Shown: positions 13,912-22,678 of the stretch, piece after piece
Layout: each line of letters opens with the position of its first letter
Position numbering within the stretch: the first letter of the stretch is position 1
NCBI GenBank assembly: GCA_021776805.1
Contig: JAJFFD010000098.1
Location: forward strand, 1 to 59,709
Origin: Planctomycetota bacterium
GTDB taxonomy: Bacteria > Planctomycetota > UBA1135 > UBA2386
Direction: 5' to 3'
DNA: 59,709 bases
Position numbers and translations under genes: made by a program
The notes under the pieces: generated by a model
The model's database searches: none
Seen by the model: only the letters and a program-made list of their open reading frames with translations
What the model was told of the DNA's origin: nothing

Positions 13912-16287
13912 CTAATTTTCAATTGCGCGAATTATTTTATATGGCCTGCCCTTCCCGCCGTCATTTTTATCTTCAATTACAACAAATTCCCCGTTTACAA
14001 GAGCGTCGATAATATCTTTTCTGTCTCTAGGCTTATGTTTACTAAACGGCTTTTTGCTTTCAAGTTCGGATACACGGAAAGGCCCGCGCTCACGAATGGC
14101 TTTAAGGCACGCAAGTTTATCAGCTTCAAACTCGCTATCTGCTACATTCATTTTCATTATTTGTACGGTTTGGTCAATGCAATATTTAACATATTGTATA
14201 GCCCAACTTGCGCTTTCGGCGTCAACTATGCTGGCGCTTGAGTTTTTAGCCAACGTCACAATCAATGACATACGACATGCAAACTCGAACATTCTGCCCG
14301 GCAACATGCTCAAGCCTACATTATCCAAACTATTACACATATCGACTTGCTTTTGTGCAAAATCGTTGAGCATTTTATCGCTGGTTGTGTCAAAGTTCAA
14401 AATGGTTTTTTCTGGTTCTTCTTCCGAAAACTCCAACACATTGCCGTGGCGATCTTCGATCATTTCAACCCAATCTTTAATGCGCTTTGGAACTGGCATA
14501 TAATCCGGTCTGCGCGGAGCTACTCTAGGCTGTGTGCTTTCGTGAATTATGAACCTACCTATGAAACCATCAGTAATCGAGCCATTGGATATATTTTTAA
14601 ACAATGTTTCAGGTGTTGTCATTGTTAGCATGGTGATAGCGGGGTTATAGATAACCCTGTCATTTATAGTTGTTTCACCTTTTTGCTTAGTTTGCGTGCT
14701 GTAGGTCTTAGGCTTCATTACACCGTCACACCTACCGATAGCCTCCATTAACTTTGTTTGTGCGTCTTCGGCATTAGAACTGCTTGATTTACTTTGTGAG
14801 CCTAACATACGACCAAATTCATCAAGTAGATTAATGTGTCTTGGGCTTTCCATTAGCGCGCTAAAAACAGCGCCCTCGCTGGTGTATCCAGCGTTGAAAA
14901 GCTTTGATTTGCCGCATTCCTGTAAAACCTTTTGCACAACTTTGTATCCATGCTCTTTTCCGGTTGTTGATTTGGCTATGTTCAAAAAATAAAGGCTTGA
15001 GAAATTCTCACTGGATGTCATGAAGTTGCGGGCGCAAATAACCGACGCAATAGACAGTGCTGTTTGTACAGCAAATCCCGGTTGTGGCACACGAGCGGTT
15101 GCATTGTAATAATGTACTATATCTGCTAATATGCCGGGCGGGTTTAACAGGTTAGTCGGCATCCCTGCATAGGCGATATTTTTAGAGGTGTCGTAATCCT
15201 TAGCTTTTTGTGTAATTTGTGACAATGCCTCATTTTTACCGCGATTAACAAAAACATCGTTAAAGTCGCTTTCGCCAGATTTACACTCTGGAAATACCAC
15301 GTTAACACCTAGCGCACGCGCCGCCGATGTAGCTTTTTCGTGGCCAGTGTTTACATTGCCGTTTGTAAAGGTCGCTTTACATTTTGGGCAATCATGCGTA
15401 CCAGAATTAACCATAACACCGCAATCGCCGCATTCGTGTTCGTGGTCGTTGTCACCGGCTATGACAATAGCGCTGTTCGGGTATCTTGTGCGAATAACTT
15501 CGGCAACCGGCATAAGGTTTCCTGCATCCCAAGCGACAGCGCATGTCTTGCCGGTCAACTCAGTTACTGTTTCGCCTGTAGCGTACCCCTCGGCTATATA
15601 AATAGTGTCCGTGTCGCCTTCGGTTAAATAACAGCATCCAGCCTTGCGACCACCGGACATAAAGCGCTTTTCACCGTCTTTGTTGATAAATTGCAGGCTG
15701 GATATATCGCCGCTTTCGTCGTAAAGCGGCACCATTAGCCAATCTTTATAGTGTTTACTGTCGGCGCTTAACCGACCGCCTACGGATATCTTTTTTTTCT
15801 TTAGGTATGGGTGTGATTTTACCTGTTTACCGCTATCCCAAACCGATTGCGCTTCGATTGCAGTTTCGTGCCATATGACTTTTTGTTGTTCCGCACGTTT
15901 CTTTTTAGCCTCGTCTCGCAACCTGTGGTAATCTGATATTTGCGAGGGTGTCATGCTATCAACCGCAGCACTTGACCACGATATAGCGTCATCACCAGCC
16001 TTGAAATTACCATAGCTACCACACAGAAAACCACTTATATCGCTGAGTACATACCAACCGGGTTTTTTGGTGCCTGTGCTGTCTGTGGTCTTTACATTAT
16101 GGAAAGCGCCGTCTGCGATAGGCAGTCCATTAAGCAATAATCCGTATTGCTGTAAGGTTTCCGCAAATGCAGAAAGCGCTTCAACAGGGTCAAGCTTTTC
16201 CGGTTTATGTCCCGGTAACTGTGATGTAACGATATTCAGGCTGGATGCTTTACCAGCCTGATTTTGCTCGAATGGGTTTTTAGGCAT
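13912..16287 (-). CDS. TOPRIM primase fused to a DUF3987-like helicase/ATPase domain
   Basis: The 791-aa protein resembles P4-alpha-type replication proteins. Residues 75-230 are the primase N-terminal part, and TOPRIM motifs are IAEGYATGE (231-239) and AGDND (277-281). A zinc-ribbon-like insert with Cys286, Cys289, Cys300 and Cys303 interrupts the TOPRIM domain before NTGHEKATSAARALG. From about 385 to 700 a DUF3987-like region carries TTGKEHGYK and LLDEFGRMLG. A winged-helix-like end follows. It should prime and unwind at the origin. An AGGTAA site lies 5 nt before the ATG at 16287. Confidence 0.82.
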   Translation of the reverse strand: MPKNPFEQNQAGKASSLNIVTSQLPGHKPEKLDPVEALSAFAETLQQYGLLLNGLPIADGAFHNVKTTDSTGTKKPGWYVLSDISGFLCGSYGNFKAGDDAISWSSAAVDSMTPSQISDYHRLRDEAKKKRAEQQKVIWHETAIEAQSVWDSGKQVKSHPYLKKKKISVGGRLSADSKHYKDWLMVPLYDESGDISSLQFINKDGEKRFMSGGRKAGCCYLTEGDTDTIYIAEGYATGETVTELTGKTCAVAWDAGNLMPVAEVIRTRYPNSAIVIAGDNDHEHECGDCGVMVNSGTHDCPKCKATFTNGNVNTGHEKATSAARALGVNVVFPECKSGESDFNDVFVNRGKNEALSQITQKAKDYDTSKNIAYAGMPTNLLNPPGILADIVHYYNATARVPQPGFAVQTALSIASVICARNFMTSSENFSSLYFLNIAKSTTGKEHGYKVVQKVLQECGKSKLFNAGYTSEGAVFSALMESPRHINLLDEFGRMLGSQSKSSSSNAEDAQTKLMEAIGRCDGVMKPKTYSTQTKQKGETTINDRVIYNPAITMLTMTTPETLFKNISNGSITDGFIGRFIIHESTQPRVAPRRPDYMPVPKRIKDWVEMIEDRHGNVLEFSEEEPEKTILNFDTTSDKMLNDFAQKQVDMCNSLDNVGLSMLPGRMFEFACRMSLIVTLAKNSSASIVDAESASWAIQYVKYCIDQTVQIMKMNVADSEFEADKLACLKAIRERGPFRVSELESKKPFSKHKPRDRKDIIDALVNGEFVVIEDKNDGGKGRPYKIIRAIEN

Positions 16288-16290
16288 AAA

Positions 16291-16416
16291 TTACCTGTAA
16301 ATTGGAAAATTATCACCGGTCGCGTTATATTCGTCAGGCTTTGGCTTGCTTCGCTTTAGGCAAGCCAGTATAAACACAAAGCCAATGATTGCTATTATGG
16401 CTAGTTCTGTTAGCAT
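16291..16416 (-). CDS. 41-residue single-helix membrane protein
   Basis: This short gene encodes one hydrophobic helix (ELAIIAIIGFVFILACL, about residues 4-20) followed by a basic, then polar tail (KRSKPKPDEYNATGDN). Its ATG at 16416 overlaps the stop of the SLOG-type gene, and it ends 4 nt before the primase start, so it is embedded in a coupled series. Function unknown. Confidence 0.6.
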   Translation of the reverse strand: MLTELAIIAIIGFVFILACLKRSKPKPDEYNATGDNFPIYR

Positions 16417-16799
16417 GGTTTTATTTCCCTTACAGCTATACCAGCAATTTTTGCCAGATTGATCATGCTTTTTGTTCCGCTTCCGCCCGGAAACGCCACA
16501 ACCAGATCGGGCTTACCTTCGTCAATCATGCGCTGGTTTCTTTGGGGTCCAGCGGCGGCATTGTATGGCCCGTATTTACCAATTCTGATCACAGCGCCCG
16601 GAACATCTAAGTTTTTCCAATCGGCCTCGAACGGAACATGTTTTACTCCAGGCTGGTACCCCGCCCAAATTCTACCTTGATCGTCGGCACCACTGCAACA
16701 TCCATGAATGATGTGAGTTACCCCACTAAGGGCATCCAAAACATCACATACAAGGTCGCCATCATTAAAGTCACGTCCTCCACAAACTAGAACTCTCAT
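16410..16799 (-). CDS. SLOG-superfamily protein, YspA/cpYpsA-like (DUF2493)
   Basis: The 129-aa product has the Rossmann-like opening MRVLVCGGRDF, then HGCCSGADDQG and VVAFPGGSGT (about 99-108), which are the nucleotide-binding elements of the YspA-type SLOG family related to DprA and lysine-decarboxylase-like proteins. SLOG proteins bind nucleotide-derived ligands or process nucleotides, and some act in conflict systems. Its start overlaps the phosphoesterase stop (ATGA) upstream. The ligand cannot be read from the sequence. Confidence 0.75.
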   Translation of the reverse strand: MRVLVCGGRDFNDGDLVCDVLDALSGVTHIIHGCCSGADDQGRIWAGYQPGVKHVPFEADWKNLDVPGAVIRIGKYGPYNAAAGPQRNQRMIDEGKPDLVVAFPGGSGTKSMINLAKIAGIAVREIKPC

Positions 16800-17980
16800 T
16801 TATCATATCCTTCGGGCATGCACATTTCCGGAGATACTGTCAACCTACTTACTTCACCAAATGTTTTATCATAAGTGACTGAAACCATGCTGCGAAGCGC
16901 TTCATAGGCACCACGACTTGCGTAAGCATCTTTCGCCGCTAAAGTTTGATGCATTTCTTTAATGATACCGTATTCTTCTTTTACTTGTTTATGGTGGTGA
17001 TGTCCAGCATCAAAATACCTATAAAGTGTATCGCCCCACATTTCAGGAAACATTGCAGCTATTGCCCGGTCAACGTCATTAAATTTCTTTAGGTGGGTGT
17101 GGTGTGATGTCAACATTACATTGCCCCACTGATACGCATAATAAGGCAACTGACTTGTATCTACTGTTACTCGTTTTTCGTTCTCATACAGGGCGTTCAA
17201 ACATGAGCGTAAAATAATACTACTAGACGTGTCGTGATTACCCTCGGCCCAAACAATATGAACGTGCTCGTGATGATCGAGTAGCATTGAAACGACTTTT
17301 CTCGTTACGCGAATGGCTACCTCAATTATTTTACCAAAACGACTATCAGCATCAAGAACATGTTTACTTGTTGGTGTTACAGCTTCTATGCCGTCAAAAT
17401 GTAAAAAGTCTCCAAGCTGCAAGTAATAGCCTATTTTTGATTTTGGTGAGCGGGTTATTGCATTATGCATTGCACTAACAAGAACATCTTCGGCTATCTT
17501 TAAATCCCAATTAGAGCCGCCCTCTCGATACCAAGCCATCATACCTAAATGAAAATCAGTGATGACGTATTTTGTCAACAGACTATCAACTGCGCCACCA
17601 TTAAAGGGAATTGGCTCACAAGGTTTAATTTCTTCACACATTGCAGCAATAGCCGCATCCATCATTTCCTTGCGTTTTTCGCCGTCAATGGCTGTCTTTA
17701 CCCATTGCCCAGCCATCAAGCCGTCTTTATTGTAGTATGTTGACGTGCCTTTTACAACAAAAGGGTCGGGCGCTTGTCTTGTCATATCATGGTCAGGTGA
17801 ATAACCGTGCATAGCCGCGTGTTTCAGCACGGCCTTTTTTACTTGGTCAAACCTAACCTTGGCCAAACCAATTTTTTCAGACGCCTTACGTTGGCTTCCA
17901 TGCTCTCGCCATGCAAGTAATATTTCCCATTGCCTGTCAGTGGCAAATTCTTTCAGTTTTTCATCAAGATTAAAAGCCAT
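16796..17980 (-). CDS. metallophosphoesterase with N-terminal helix-turn-helix region
   Basis: The 394-aa protein has an N-terminal HTH-like segment (EHGSQRKASEKIGLAKVRFDQV, about 27-48) and then calcineurin-like phosphoesterase motifs: DFHLG (about 141), QLGDFLH, EGNHD, SHHTH and GHHHH. The metal-binding Asp, His and Asn residues are all present. Related phage proteins occur in replication clusters, and the N-terminal HTH suggests DNA targeting, so a DNA-end or nucleotide phosphoesterase is plausible. It is 3 nt downstream of the HD-domain gene. Confidence 0.78.
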   Translation of the reverse strand: MAFNLDEKLKEFATDRQWEILLAWREHGSQRKASEKIGLAKVRFDQVKKAVLKHAAMHGYSPDHDMTRQAPDPFVVKGTSTYYNKDGLMAGQWVKTAIDGEKRKEMMDAAIAAMCEEIKPCEPIPFNGGAVDSLLTKYVITDFHLGMMAWYREGGSNWDLKIAEDVLVSAMHNAITRSPKSKIGYYLQLGDFLHFDGIEAVTPTSKHVLDADSRFGKIIEVAIRVTRKVVSMLLDHHEHVHIVWAEGNHDTSSSIILRSCLNALYENEKRVTVDTSQLPYYAYQWGNVMLTSHHTHLKKFNDVDRAIAAMFPEMWGDTLYRYFDAGHHHHKQVKEEYGIIKEMHQTLAAKDAYASRGAYEALRSMVSVTYDKTFGEVSRLTVSPEMCMPEGYDK

Positions 17981-17983
17981 GTC

Positions 17984-18583
17984 CTATTCCCATACCAAAA
18001 TGTTATAAAGTCGCAACCATTCATCCCGCACTTCTTGCCAATCCATTTCCTTAATTTCTACATCAAGTGGTTTTGGCAAGGTTCCCCAATTAAACTTTGA
18101 TGGTAACATGACTTGTGTTTTTTCATCCGCGATAATGCGGCGATCATATTCATAAACAACCTCCCATGTTGCCGTGTCTTGCGCTACGCCGTAATGGTCG
18201 AGCAAGCTGGATAGTATACGCCCTTCCAGCCATTTATGCAAGCATGTAAATAATTTTATTAACCAGTATGCCGGATTTGCGTATCCGCGCCATGTTTCTG
18301 GATTGCCGTATTTAATCGGTGCGGCTAGGTCACAAAAACCCAACGGTTCCGCCGCATCGTGAAATAGGAAAGCTAAGGCTACTTTAGGTTGATAGCCGTC
18401 CCTAAGTAAAGCTTTTGCACCGATAATGCTGTGTTGCCCGACGCTGTACGGAAACAGGCAAGAACCGCCAAAGCGATTTGTTTGCGCAAGTTTACCTGAG
18501 ATATTTTCCACACTTGGTATTGAGCGTTTAGGGTCAAGCGGCCAATATTCAGCGCCGTCAGGCAGTTGTGTACGTGCTAGCAT
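17984..18583 (-). CDS. HD-domain phosphohydrolase (YfbR-like)
   Basis: The 199-aa product has His51 (VGQHS) and the His75-Asp76 pair (FLFHDAAEP), with a later Asp in EYDRRI, as in HD hydrolases such as the 5'-nucleotidase YfbR. Many phages use these to dephosphorylate dNMPs or hydrolyse signalling nucleotides. I chose the ATG at 18583 (AGGA 8 nt upstream). The dNMP kinase gene lies two genes upstream, which supports a role in nucleotide pools. Confidence 0.78.
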   Translation of the reverse strand: MLARTQLPDGAEYWPLDPKRSIPSVENISGKLAQTNRFGGSCLFPYSVGQHSIIGAKALLRDGYQPKVALAFLFHDAAEPLGFCDLAAPIKYGNPETWRGYANPAYWLIKLFTCLHKWLEGRILSSLLDHYGVAQDTATWEVVYEYDRRIIADEKTQVMLPSKFNWGTLPKPLDVEIKEMDWQEVRDEWLRLYNILVWE

Positions 18584-18767
18584 GATTATGTTCCTTTTCT
18601 CTGAATATAGCACCTTGCAATTCTGGCAACAAAGATACTAAAGTCCAGTTTCTTTTGTTTTCAATTTTAGCCGCCCAATCAAGAATAAGGTGAATATTGT
18701 GACGAAGATCGAGGCCAGTAAGGCTGCTATATCGGCACTTTAAAAAAACTAACCCGTTATTTTTCAT
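18558..18767 (-). CDS. small protein, unknown
   Basis: The 69-aa product is not recognised. It starts at the ATG at 18767 with AAAGGA 7 nt upstream, one base after the dNMP kinase stop, and overlaps the HD gene start by 26 nt. The sequence is mixed alpha/beta (LDLRHNIHLILDWAAKIENKRNW). Confidence 0.55.
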   Translation of the reverse strand: MKNNGLVFLKCRYSSLTGLDLRHNIHLILDWAAKIENKRNWTLVSLLPELQGAIFREKEHNHASTYTTA

Positions 18768-18768
18768 A

Positions 18769-19293
18769 TTATGTTCCTTTGAATTCTTCAACCTGTATCG
18801 CTGTATATTCAAGTGTATCATTATTGTCAATTGTAAAATCAACAACTAGAGTGTCAACTTCTGTTTCTGTGGCGTGGTTGCCGTATTCCTCAAGGTCACG
18901 AATAACCATTGCTGTTTTACCGCCCATGCGCTTGATTAAGTCAACTTCATTTTGCTTGCGTGCATCTGAGCATACAACGTTGTTATAACTTCTCGCCTTA
19001 TAGTTAAAGCAATCTAAAAGTATATCTTCGTCCAGTTCACCACGAAACCAATCGCCGAGCGTTTGCATGGCGTGTTGCGGTGTCTTGCCGCCAAAGTCTG
19101 CATATGTCACCTTTTTTAGGTCACCGTCAATCATGCGATCAATTGCCCCGCTTGGCACGTTCATATACTCAAGGTATGCCACAAGCATAACCTTTATAGG
19201 TGCGGCAAACTTGACGTTTACATAATCCGGTAACATATCTGCACAAGTATCTTTGCCGCTACCGCTGCGACCGGCGAACGCTAGGAGTTTCAT
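18769..19293 (-). CDS. deoxynucleoside monophosphate kinase
   Basis: The 174-aa protein opens with LLAFAGRSGSGKDTCADML (P-loop GRSGSGKDT at 8-16), as in T4 gp1-type dNMP kinases. A LID and dNMP-binding region (GGKTPQHAMQTLGDWFRGE, about 68-86) and CSDARKQNEVDLIKRMGG (about 108-125) follow. It phosphorylates dNMPs released from host DNA to dNDPs. The ATG overlaps the stop of the DUF551 gene by 4 nt. Confidence 0.87.
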   Translation of the reverse strand: MKLLAFAGRSGSGKDTCADMLPDYVNVKFAAPIKVMLVAYLEYMNVPSGAIDRMIDGDLKKVTYADFGGKTPQHAMQTLGDWFRGELDEDILLDCFNYKARSYNNVVCSDARKQNEVDLIKRMGGKTAMVIRDLEEYGNHATETEVDTLVVDFTIDNNDTLEYTAIQVEEFKGT

Positions 19294-19514
19294 TTAGCTT
19301 CCTTTGGTGGTTCTGGTAATGGTTGCCAATGGGTAAACGTCCAATCTTCATCGAATGCTCTGTCGTCAAACGCGCCCACCACCTCAAATGGCTCGTCTTC
19401 AATGTAAACATCTGTGAAACGCTGGCCTTTATGGTCGTCATAAGGCCACACTGCCCACACATCGACTGTGGTGCCATCCTTCGGCGCTGTTTCAATTGGT
19501 TGCCAGTTAGTCAT
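19290..19514 (-). CDS. DUF551-family protein
   Basis: The 74-aa product reads W-QPIETAPKDGT at the N-terminus and THWQPLPEPP at the C-terminus, the defining ends of DUF551, a small family common in phages and prophages with no assigned function. Both ends overlap neighbouring genes by 4 nt. Confidence 0.85.
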   Translation of the reverse strand: MTNWQPIETAPKDGTTVDVWAVWPYDDHKGQRFTDVYIEDEPFEVVGAFDDRAFDEDWTFTHWQPLPEPPKEAK

Positions 19515-19849
19515 TTCCTATCACCTTCCAAATTTAATTGCGCGTGCCAAATATCCGCCCTATTGTCTTTTATGGACGGGTTTTTAGTGGTCCCTGTGCC
19601 TATGCGGTTCTCATTGCATTGTTTTCTGTATCTATAGCGCTGCCAATCCGTTAGAAACTCAAAACCGTCTCTATGCTCCCTGTCCCGGCTTAAATCAACA
19701 CCTTTGCCTTTGTTGAGTATCTTTGTCCAATCCATGCCATATCGCTTGCACCAAAAGCGCAAATTGCTTGGCGTGCGTGAACATAATATACCAGCATCGG
19801 TTAAGTTTGCGTTGGTGTCCAGTAGTTCGTAAAGATAATCACGGTTCAT
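19511..19849 (-). CDS. small DNA-binding-like protein, unknown
   Basis: The 112-aa product has a helical N-terminal half that may form an HTH (NLTDAGILCSRTPSNLRFWCKRYGM, about residues 15-39) and a basic C-terminus. No family is recognised. It overlaps the DUF551 gene start by 4 nt. Confidence 0.55.
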   Translation of the reverse strand: MNRDYLYELLDTNANLTDAGILCSRTPSNLRFWCKRYGMDWTKILNKGKGVDLSRDREHRDGFEFLTDWQRYRYRKQCNENRIGTGTTKNPSIKDNRADIWHAQLNLEGDRK

Positions 19850-19882
19850 ACGTTATCCTTGCAGTATCTTCCGTTGTAGGGG

Positions 19883-20083
19883 TTAGTCATGGACCATCTC
19901 CAGTTTTGATGCTCCGGTATCATAAAATTGAAAACCGCATTCCCTCTGTGCCGAATACTTTTTTTTTCGACCCTGCATGCCCTCAGTCCATTCCCGGCCA
20001 CAACATTTACATCGGTAGGCTCTGCGCCCATCCCATGCGCGGCCTTTGTCGTGTTTATCGTTTCCGCAACAGCAAACGTCCAT
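19883..20083 (-). CDS. small zinc-ribbon protein
   Basis: The 66-aa product has CCCGNDKHDKGRAW then YRCKCCGREW, a two-knuckle zinc ribbon. The ATG at 20083 overlaps the upstream stop (TGATG). A longer frame on the same strand (19846-20031) overlaps it out of phase and looks like a shadow. It may bind nucleic acid. Confidence 0.65.
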   Translation of the reverse strand: MDVCCCGNDKHDKGRAWDGRRAYRCKCCGREWTEGMQGRKKKYSAQRECGFQFYDTGASKLEMVHD

Positions 20084-20391
20084 CACTCTTCCTTCTGTAT
20101 TGCTTGCATGAATTCTCTAACCTCATGCACAATTACATCATCATCCCAACAATCGGCCAAAGCTATATGCATGTTCTGTATAAAATCAGCCAATTCAGAA
20201 ATTCCCTTGTCGCCATCATACTCTACATCATACCCCATAGCGTCGATAGCGTTGGCTGTTTTAGTTGCCGTGTTCCATGTCCGCATGTTTGCTTGCATCT
20301 CTTCATTTGTAGACACTGCCTTGACAGTCCATGCGTCATAGTCAGGAGCGCCCGACGATCCAATTATTGCTATATCACCCCGTGTTCTCAT
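20083..20391 (-). CDS. small acidic protein, unknown
   Basis: The 102-aa product is acidic and helical in its second half (ISELADFIQNMHIALADCWDDDVIVHEVREFMQ). It has no recognised family. It overlaps genes on both sides by 1-4 nt, so it is part of a tightly coupled run. Confidence 0.6.
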   Translation of the reverse strand: MRTRGDIAIIGSSGAPDYDAWTVKAVSTNEEMQANMRTWNTATKTANAIDAMGYDVEYDGDKGISELADFIQNMHIALADCWDDDVIVHEVREFMQAIQKEE

Positions 20392-20705
20392 TGTTCATTG
20401 TCCTTAACCAAATCATAGGTTTCTGCAAATATTTGTGGCTTGCACGGATACAATTCGCCCTGCACTCCCTTGATTATAAAGTCATCCCAACCGACGACAT
20501 GAATGCCTTCAAGCGTATTAATTAGCAGACGATCATCACCTTTTGAATTAGGAAAGTCTTCGCATGAAACGGCACCTTTTTCGTGCCAGTTCAGGTTCCA
20601 CGCTATGTTCAGCCAAGTTGGCCATTCTGAGTTGTCTTGCCTGCGTTCGCGCGTCATTTGAAAAGCTTCAATGACAACCGGCTTTTTACGGTACTGTATA
20701 CTCAC
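20388..20705 (-). CDS. conserved phage protein of the KPVVIEA/IKGVxGE family
   Basis: The 105-aa product shows the recurrent phage pattern YRKKPVVIEAFQMT at the start, then LLINTLEGIHVVGWDDFIIKGVQGELYPCKPQIFAETYD. This family is widespread in phages and its function is unknown. The start overlaps the upstream stop by 4 nt. Confidence 0.75.
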   Translation of the reverse strand: MSIQYRKKPVVIEAFQMTRERRQDNSEWPTWLNIAWNLNWHEKGAVSCEDFPNSKGDDRLLINTLEGIHVVGWDDFIIKGVQGELYPCKPQIFAETYDLVKDNEQ

Positions 20706-20995
20706 TCTTCACTCTCCTGTGCTGCTATCATGGCTTTGTAATAGTCAAATCCGCCCAGCTTAACTATATCAGGCGTTTCATCTTCCAAATTGAGCGCGGC
20801 TATCTGCATTATTTTGCTCGGAACTTTTGGTAAAATTGCATAGCCTGCTTTCTTTAGTGCAACGAAGACTGCACACGCATCATCATAAGGGTCTTCAATA
20901 GGTTGCTTACTTTTGAAGTTCTTCACCGCATGATCACGCTGCAAGCGACGGTTTTGACGTATAGCCTCACCCATCTTCTCTACTATGTTAGTCAT
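20702..20995 (-). CDS. small protein, unknown
   Basis: The 97-aa product has a basic helical N-terminus (KMGEAIRQNRRLQRDHAVKNFKSK) and an acidic end. Not recognised. Both ends overlap neighbours by 4 nt. Confidence 0.55.
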   Translation of the reverse strand: MTNIVEKMGEAIRQNRRLQRDHAVKNFKSKQPIEDPYDDACAVFVALKKAGYAILPKVPSKIMQIAALNLEDETPDIVKLGGFDYYKAMIAAQESEE

Positions 20996-21654
20996 TGGGT
21001 TGGTTCCTTTCCGCTATCCTGTACTTTTACAAATAACAAATCGCCGCCATACACGCAACCGGTATCAATAAATAAATGTTGGCCGATTGTTGTCAGGTTA
21101 TCAACAGGTGTGTGACCGTGTACCGTGTAATCAACATCTTCCATTTTTATAGCCGATTTATGTTGAATGACGGACCTACCCCATATCATGGATTGTAGGC
21201 ATTCCGGCTCTTGGTTAAATTTACCGTTATCGGGTTCAGCGTGGCAAATACCAAACAACCCCATATCAGTATCTATCAGAATTGTCGTAGTCATTTTTTC
21301 TTTAATCAGATCAACATAATAGTCAATTCGCGTCGCATCTAATTCTTTTGACCAGTTTCCGCCATTCATATACCAAAGATAATAAATGTCAGTTTCTATT
21401 GCCTTAACCATCATATCCTCGTGGTTTCCCACAGTTGCGTGGAACCATGGTTCATTTAACAGGTCTAGGCATTCCGTGTTATTTGGGCCTCTATCTATCA
21501 GATCGCCCACCGAGAACATCCTGTCTGTCTCACGGTTAAAGTCAACATCCTTCAACCCGGCAAGGAATTCATCATACATGCCGTGTATATCGCCGACTAT
21601 AAAATCTCTACCGACAGTGTTTTTGTTGAATTTTTTCTGGTATACGTATGTCAT
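20992..21654 (-). CDS. PPP-family serine/threonine phosphatase (lambda-phosphatase-like)
   Basis: The 220-aa protein has the three PPP signatures in order: GDIHG (21-25), GDLIDRG (50-56) and GNHED (76-80), plus a later HGHTPVD with the metal-binding His. The length matches lambda and PrpE-type phosphatases. It may dephosphorylate host proteins or cyclic or dinucleotide signals (ApaH relatives share this fold). The ATG at 21654 is directly preceded by GGGG and by a promoter-like sequence. Confidence 0.85.
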   Translation of the reverse strand: MTYVYQKKFNKNTVGRDFIVGDIHGMYDEFLAGLKDVDFNRETDRMFSVGDLIDRGPNNTECLDLLNEPWFHATVGNHEDMMVKAIETDIYYLWYMNGGNWSKELDATRIDYYVDLIKEKMTTTILIDTDMGLFGICHAEPDNGKFNQEPECLQSMIWGRSVIQHKSAIKMEDVDYTVHGHTPVDNLTTIGQHLFIDTGCVYGGDLLFVKVQDSGKEPTQ

Positions 21655-21662
21655 ATTTACCC

Positions 21663-21691
21663 CTTATACACACTATCATCACGAAATGCAA
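21663..21691 (-). promoter_or_regulatory. candidate promoter just upstream of the PPP phosphatase gene
   Basis: On the minus strand TTGCAT (21691-21686) and TATAAG (21668-21663) are 17 nt apart. The predicted start site falls within a few bases of the ATG at 21654, so a transcript from here would be leaderless or nearly so, unless translation re-initiates. The -35 box has one mismatch from consensus. Confidence 0.4.
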
Positions 21692-21692
21692 G

Positions 21693-21953
21693 TTAATTCT
21701 TATGGTACACATCAACCCGACGAATCATGGCCATTGCAGCTATTGCACGATTGTAAGCGGCATCATTGTCTTTCTGAGGTCCGTTCACCGTTAATTCCTT
21801 TATGGTTTCAAACAGCAATGCCTCTTTATCCGTCATTACATATACAACATCATCCGGGTCATAGAATGCGCCCTTGATCGCCCACCAAGGATAAACGTTG
21901 GTGAATATAGTATAACCGCGCTCTGAGGCTTCTGTTGGTGTTAACCGTGTCAT
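21693..21953 (-). CDS. small protein, unknown
   Basis: The 86-aa product has an aromatic-rich N-terminal half (ERGYTIFTNVYPWWAIKGAFYD) and a helical C-terminal half. Not recognised. The start overlaps the preceding stop by 4 nt. Confidence 0.55.
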   Translation of the reverse strand: MTRLTPTEASERGYTIFTNVYPWWAIKGAFYDPDDVVYVMTDKEALLFETIKELTVNGPQKDNDAAYNRAIAAMAMIRRVDVYHKN

Positions 21954-22234
21954 GGTACATACTTTCTTGATAGCGGTCCGTGTTTAATCATGCGTGCTCT
22001 ACAGCATTCACGCTTAATTGCAGCGCTTATCTTATAGCGCATAATCCAGTCATAAGGCGGTGTGTCCTCGCGTAAATCAATCAACATTTTCAACCTTGCG
22101 ACTGGATGTGCTGGCAATTGATGGTCGCTTATACCAAGCCAAAACGATACATTGAAATCATTAACGGCTGTTTTCCAGTTACTAACACGTTTCCAAAAGT
22201 CAGCACATTCGTTGTGTTGCATTACGGCTGGCAT
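21950..22234 (-). CDS. small protein, unknown
   Basis: The 94-aa product is predicted helical with a basic C-terminus (KISAAIKRECCRARMIKHG). Family not recognised. It follows the next upstream gene by 3 nt and overlaps the next start by 4 nt. Confidence 0.55.
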   Translation of the reverse strand: MPAVMQHNECADFWKRVSNWKTAVNDFNVSFWLGISDHQLPAHPVARLKMLIDLREDTPPYDWIMRYKISAAIKRECCRARMIKHGPLSRKYVP

Positions 22235-22237
22235 GGG

Positions 22238-22666
22238 TTATTCCTTTACTAACTTATATTTAATACCTTCAATCTCTACGGTTTTCCCGTCGCATGTGTC
22301 AACTGGTGCATCTATACCAGTTTCTTCGAGTGTGCCAAATGCAACTTCACCAGAAACAAGCTTGCCGCATATGATTTTTTCATCATCTTGTGAAATTTTG
22401 CGCCAATTGCAAACCCCTGCGAAAATTCTTAGTTTTGCTGAAAGTTCCAGCTTACACGAAATTGACAGAAATGAAACGATACCCCAGCCTGCCTTGATAT
22501 ACGTGCCTGCATTGGATAAGATATAGCCAGTAACATTGATTGATTTTAACGAAATAACACCAATATCAGCGGCAAATTCTAGGTTTCCGTCAATGTTGCT
22601 AAGGTCATGTTTTCCGGTATATTCACCGTCTTTAAAGTCTTTAGCTGTAAGTTTAATCGTTTTCAT
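22238..22666 (-). CDS. repeat-containing, adhesin-stalk-like small protein of unknown role
   Basis: The 142-aa product has short hydrophobic beta-ladder repeats (GVISLKSINVTGYILSNAG, IKAGWGIVSFLSISCKL) followed by LRIFAGVCNW and CGKLVSGEVAFG. The same arrangement of IxAGxGI repeats and LRIFAGxCxW occurs in small cytoplasmic phage proteins. It suggests a short beta-solenoid. Function unknown. Confidence 0.65.
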   Translation of the reverse strand: MKTIKLTAKDFKDGEYTGKHDLSNIDGNLEFAADIGVISLKSINVTGYILSNAGTYIKAGWGIVSFLSISCKLELSAKLRIFAGVCNWRKISQDDEKIICGKLVSGEVAFGTLEETGIDAPVDTCDGKTVEIEGIKYKLVKE

Positions 22667-22678
22667 CGTCTATTCCTT

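Noticed and set aside
19846..20031. 61-residue ORF overlapping the zinc-ribbon gene on the same strand
   Set aside because: It is out of frame with the gene at 19883-20083, which has a clear Cys motif and coupled start, so I treat it as a shadow.
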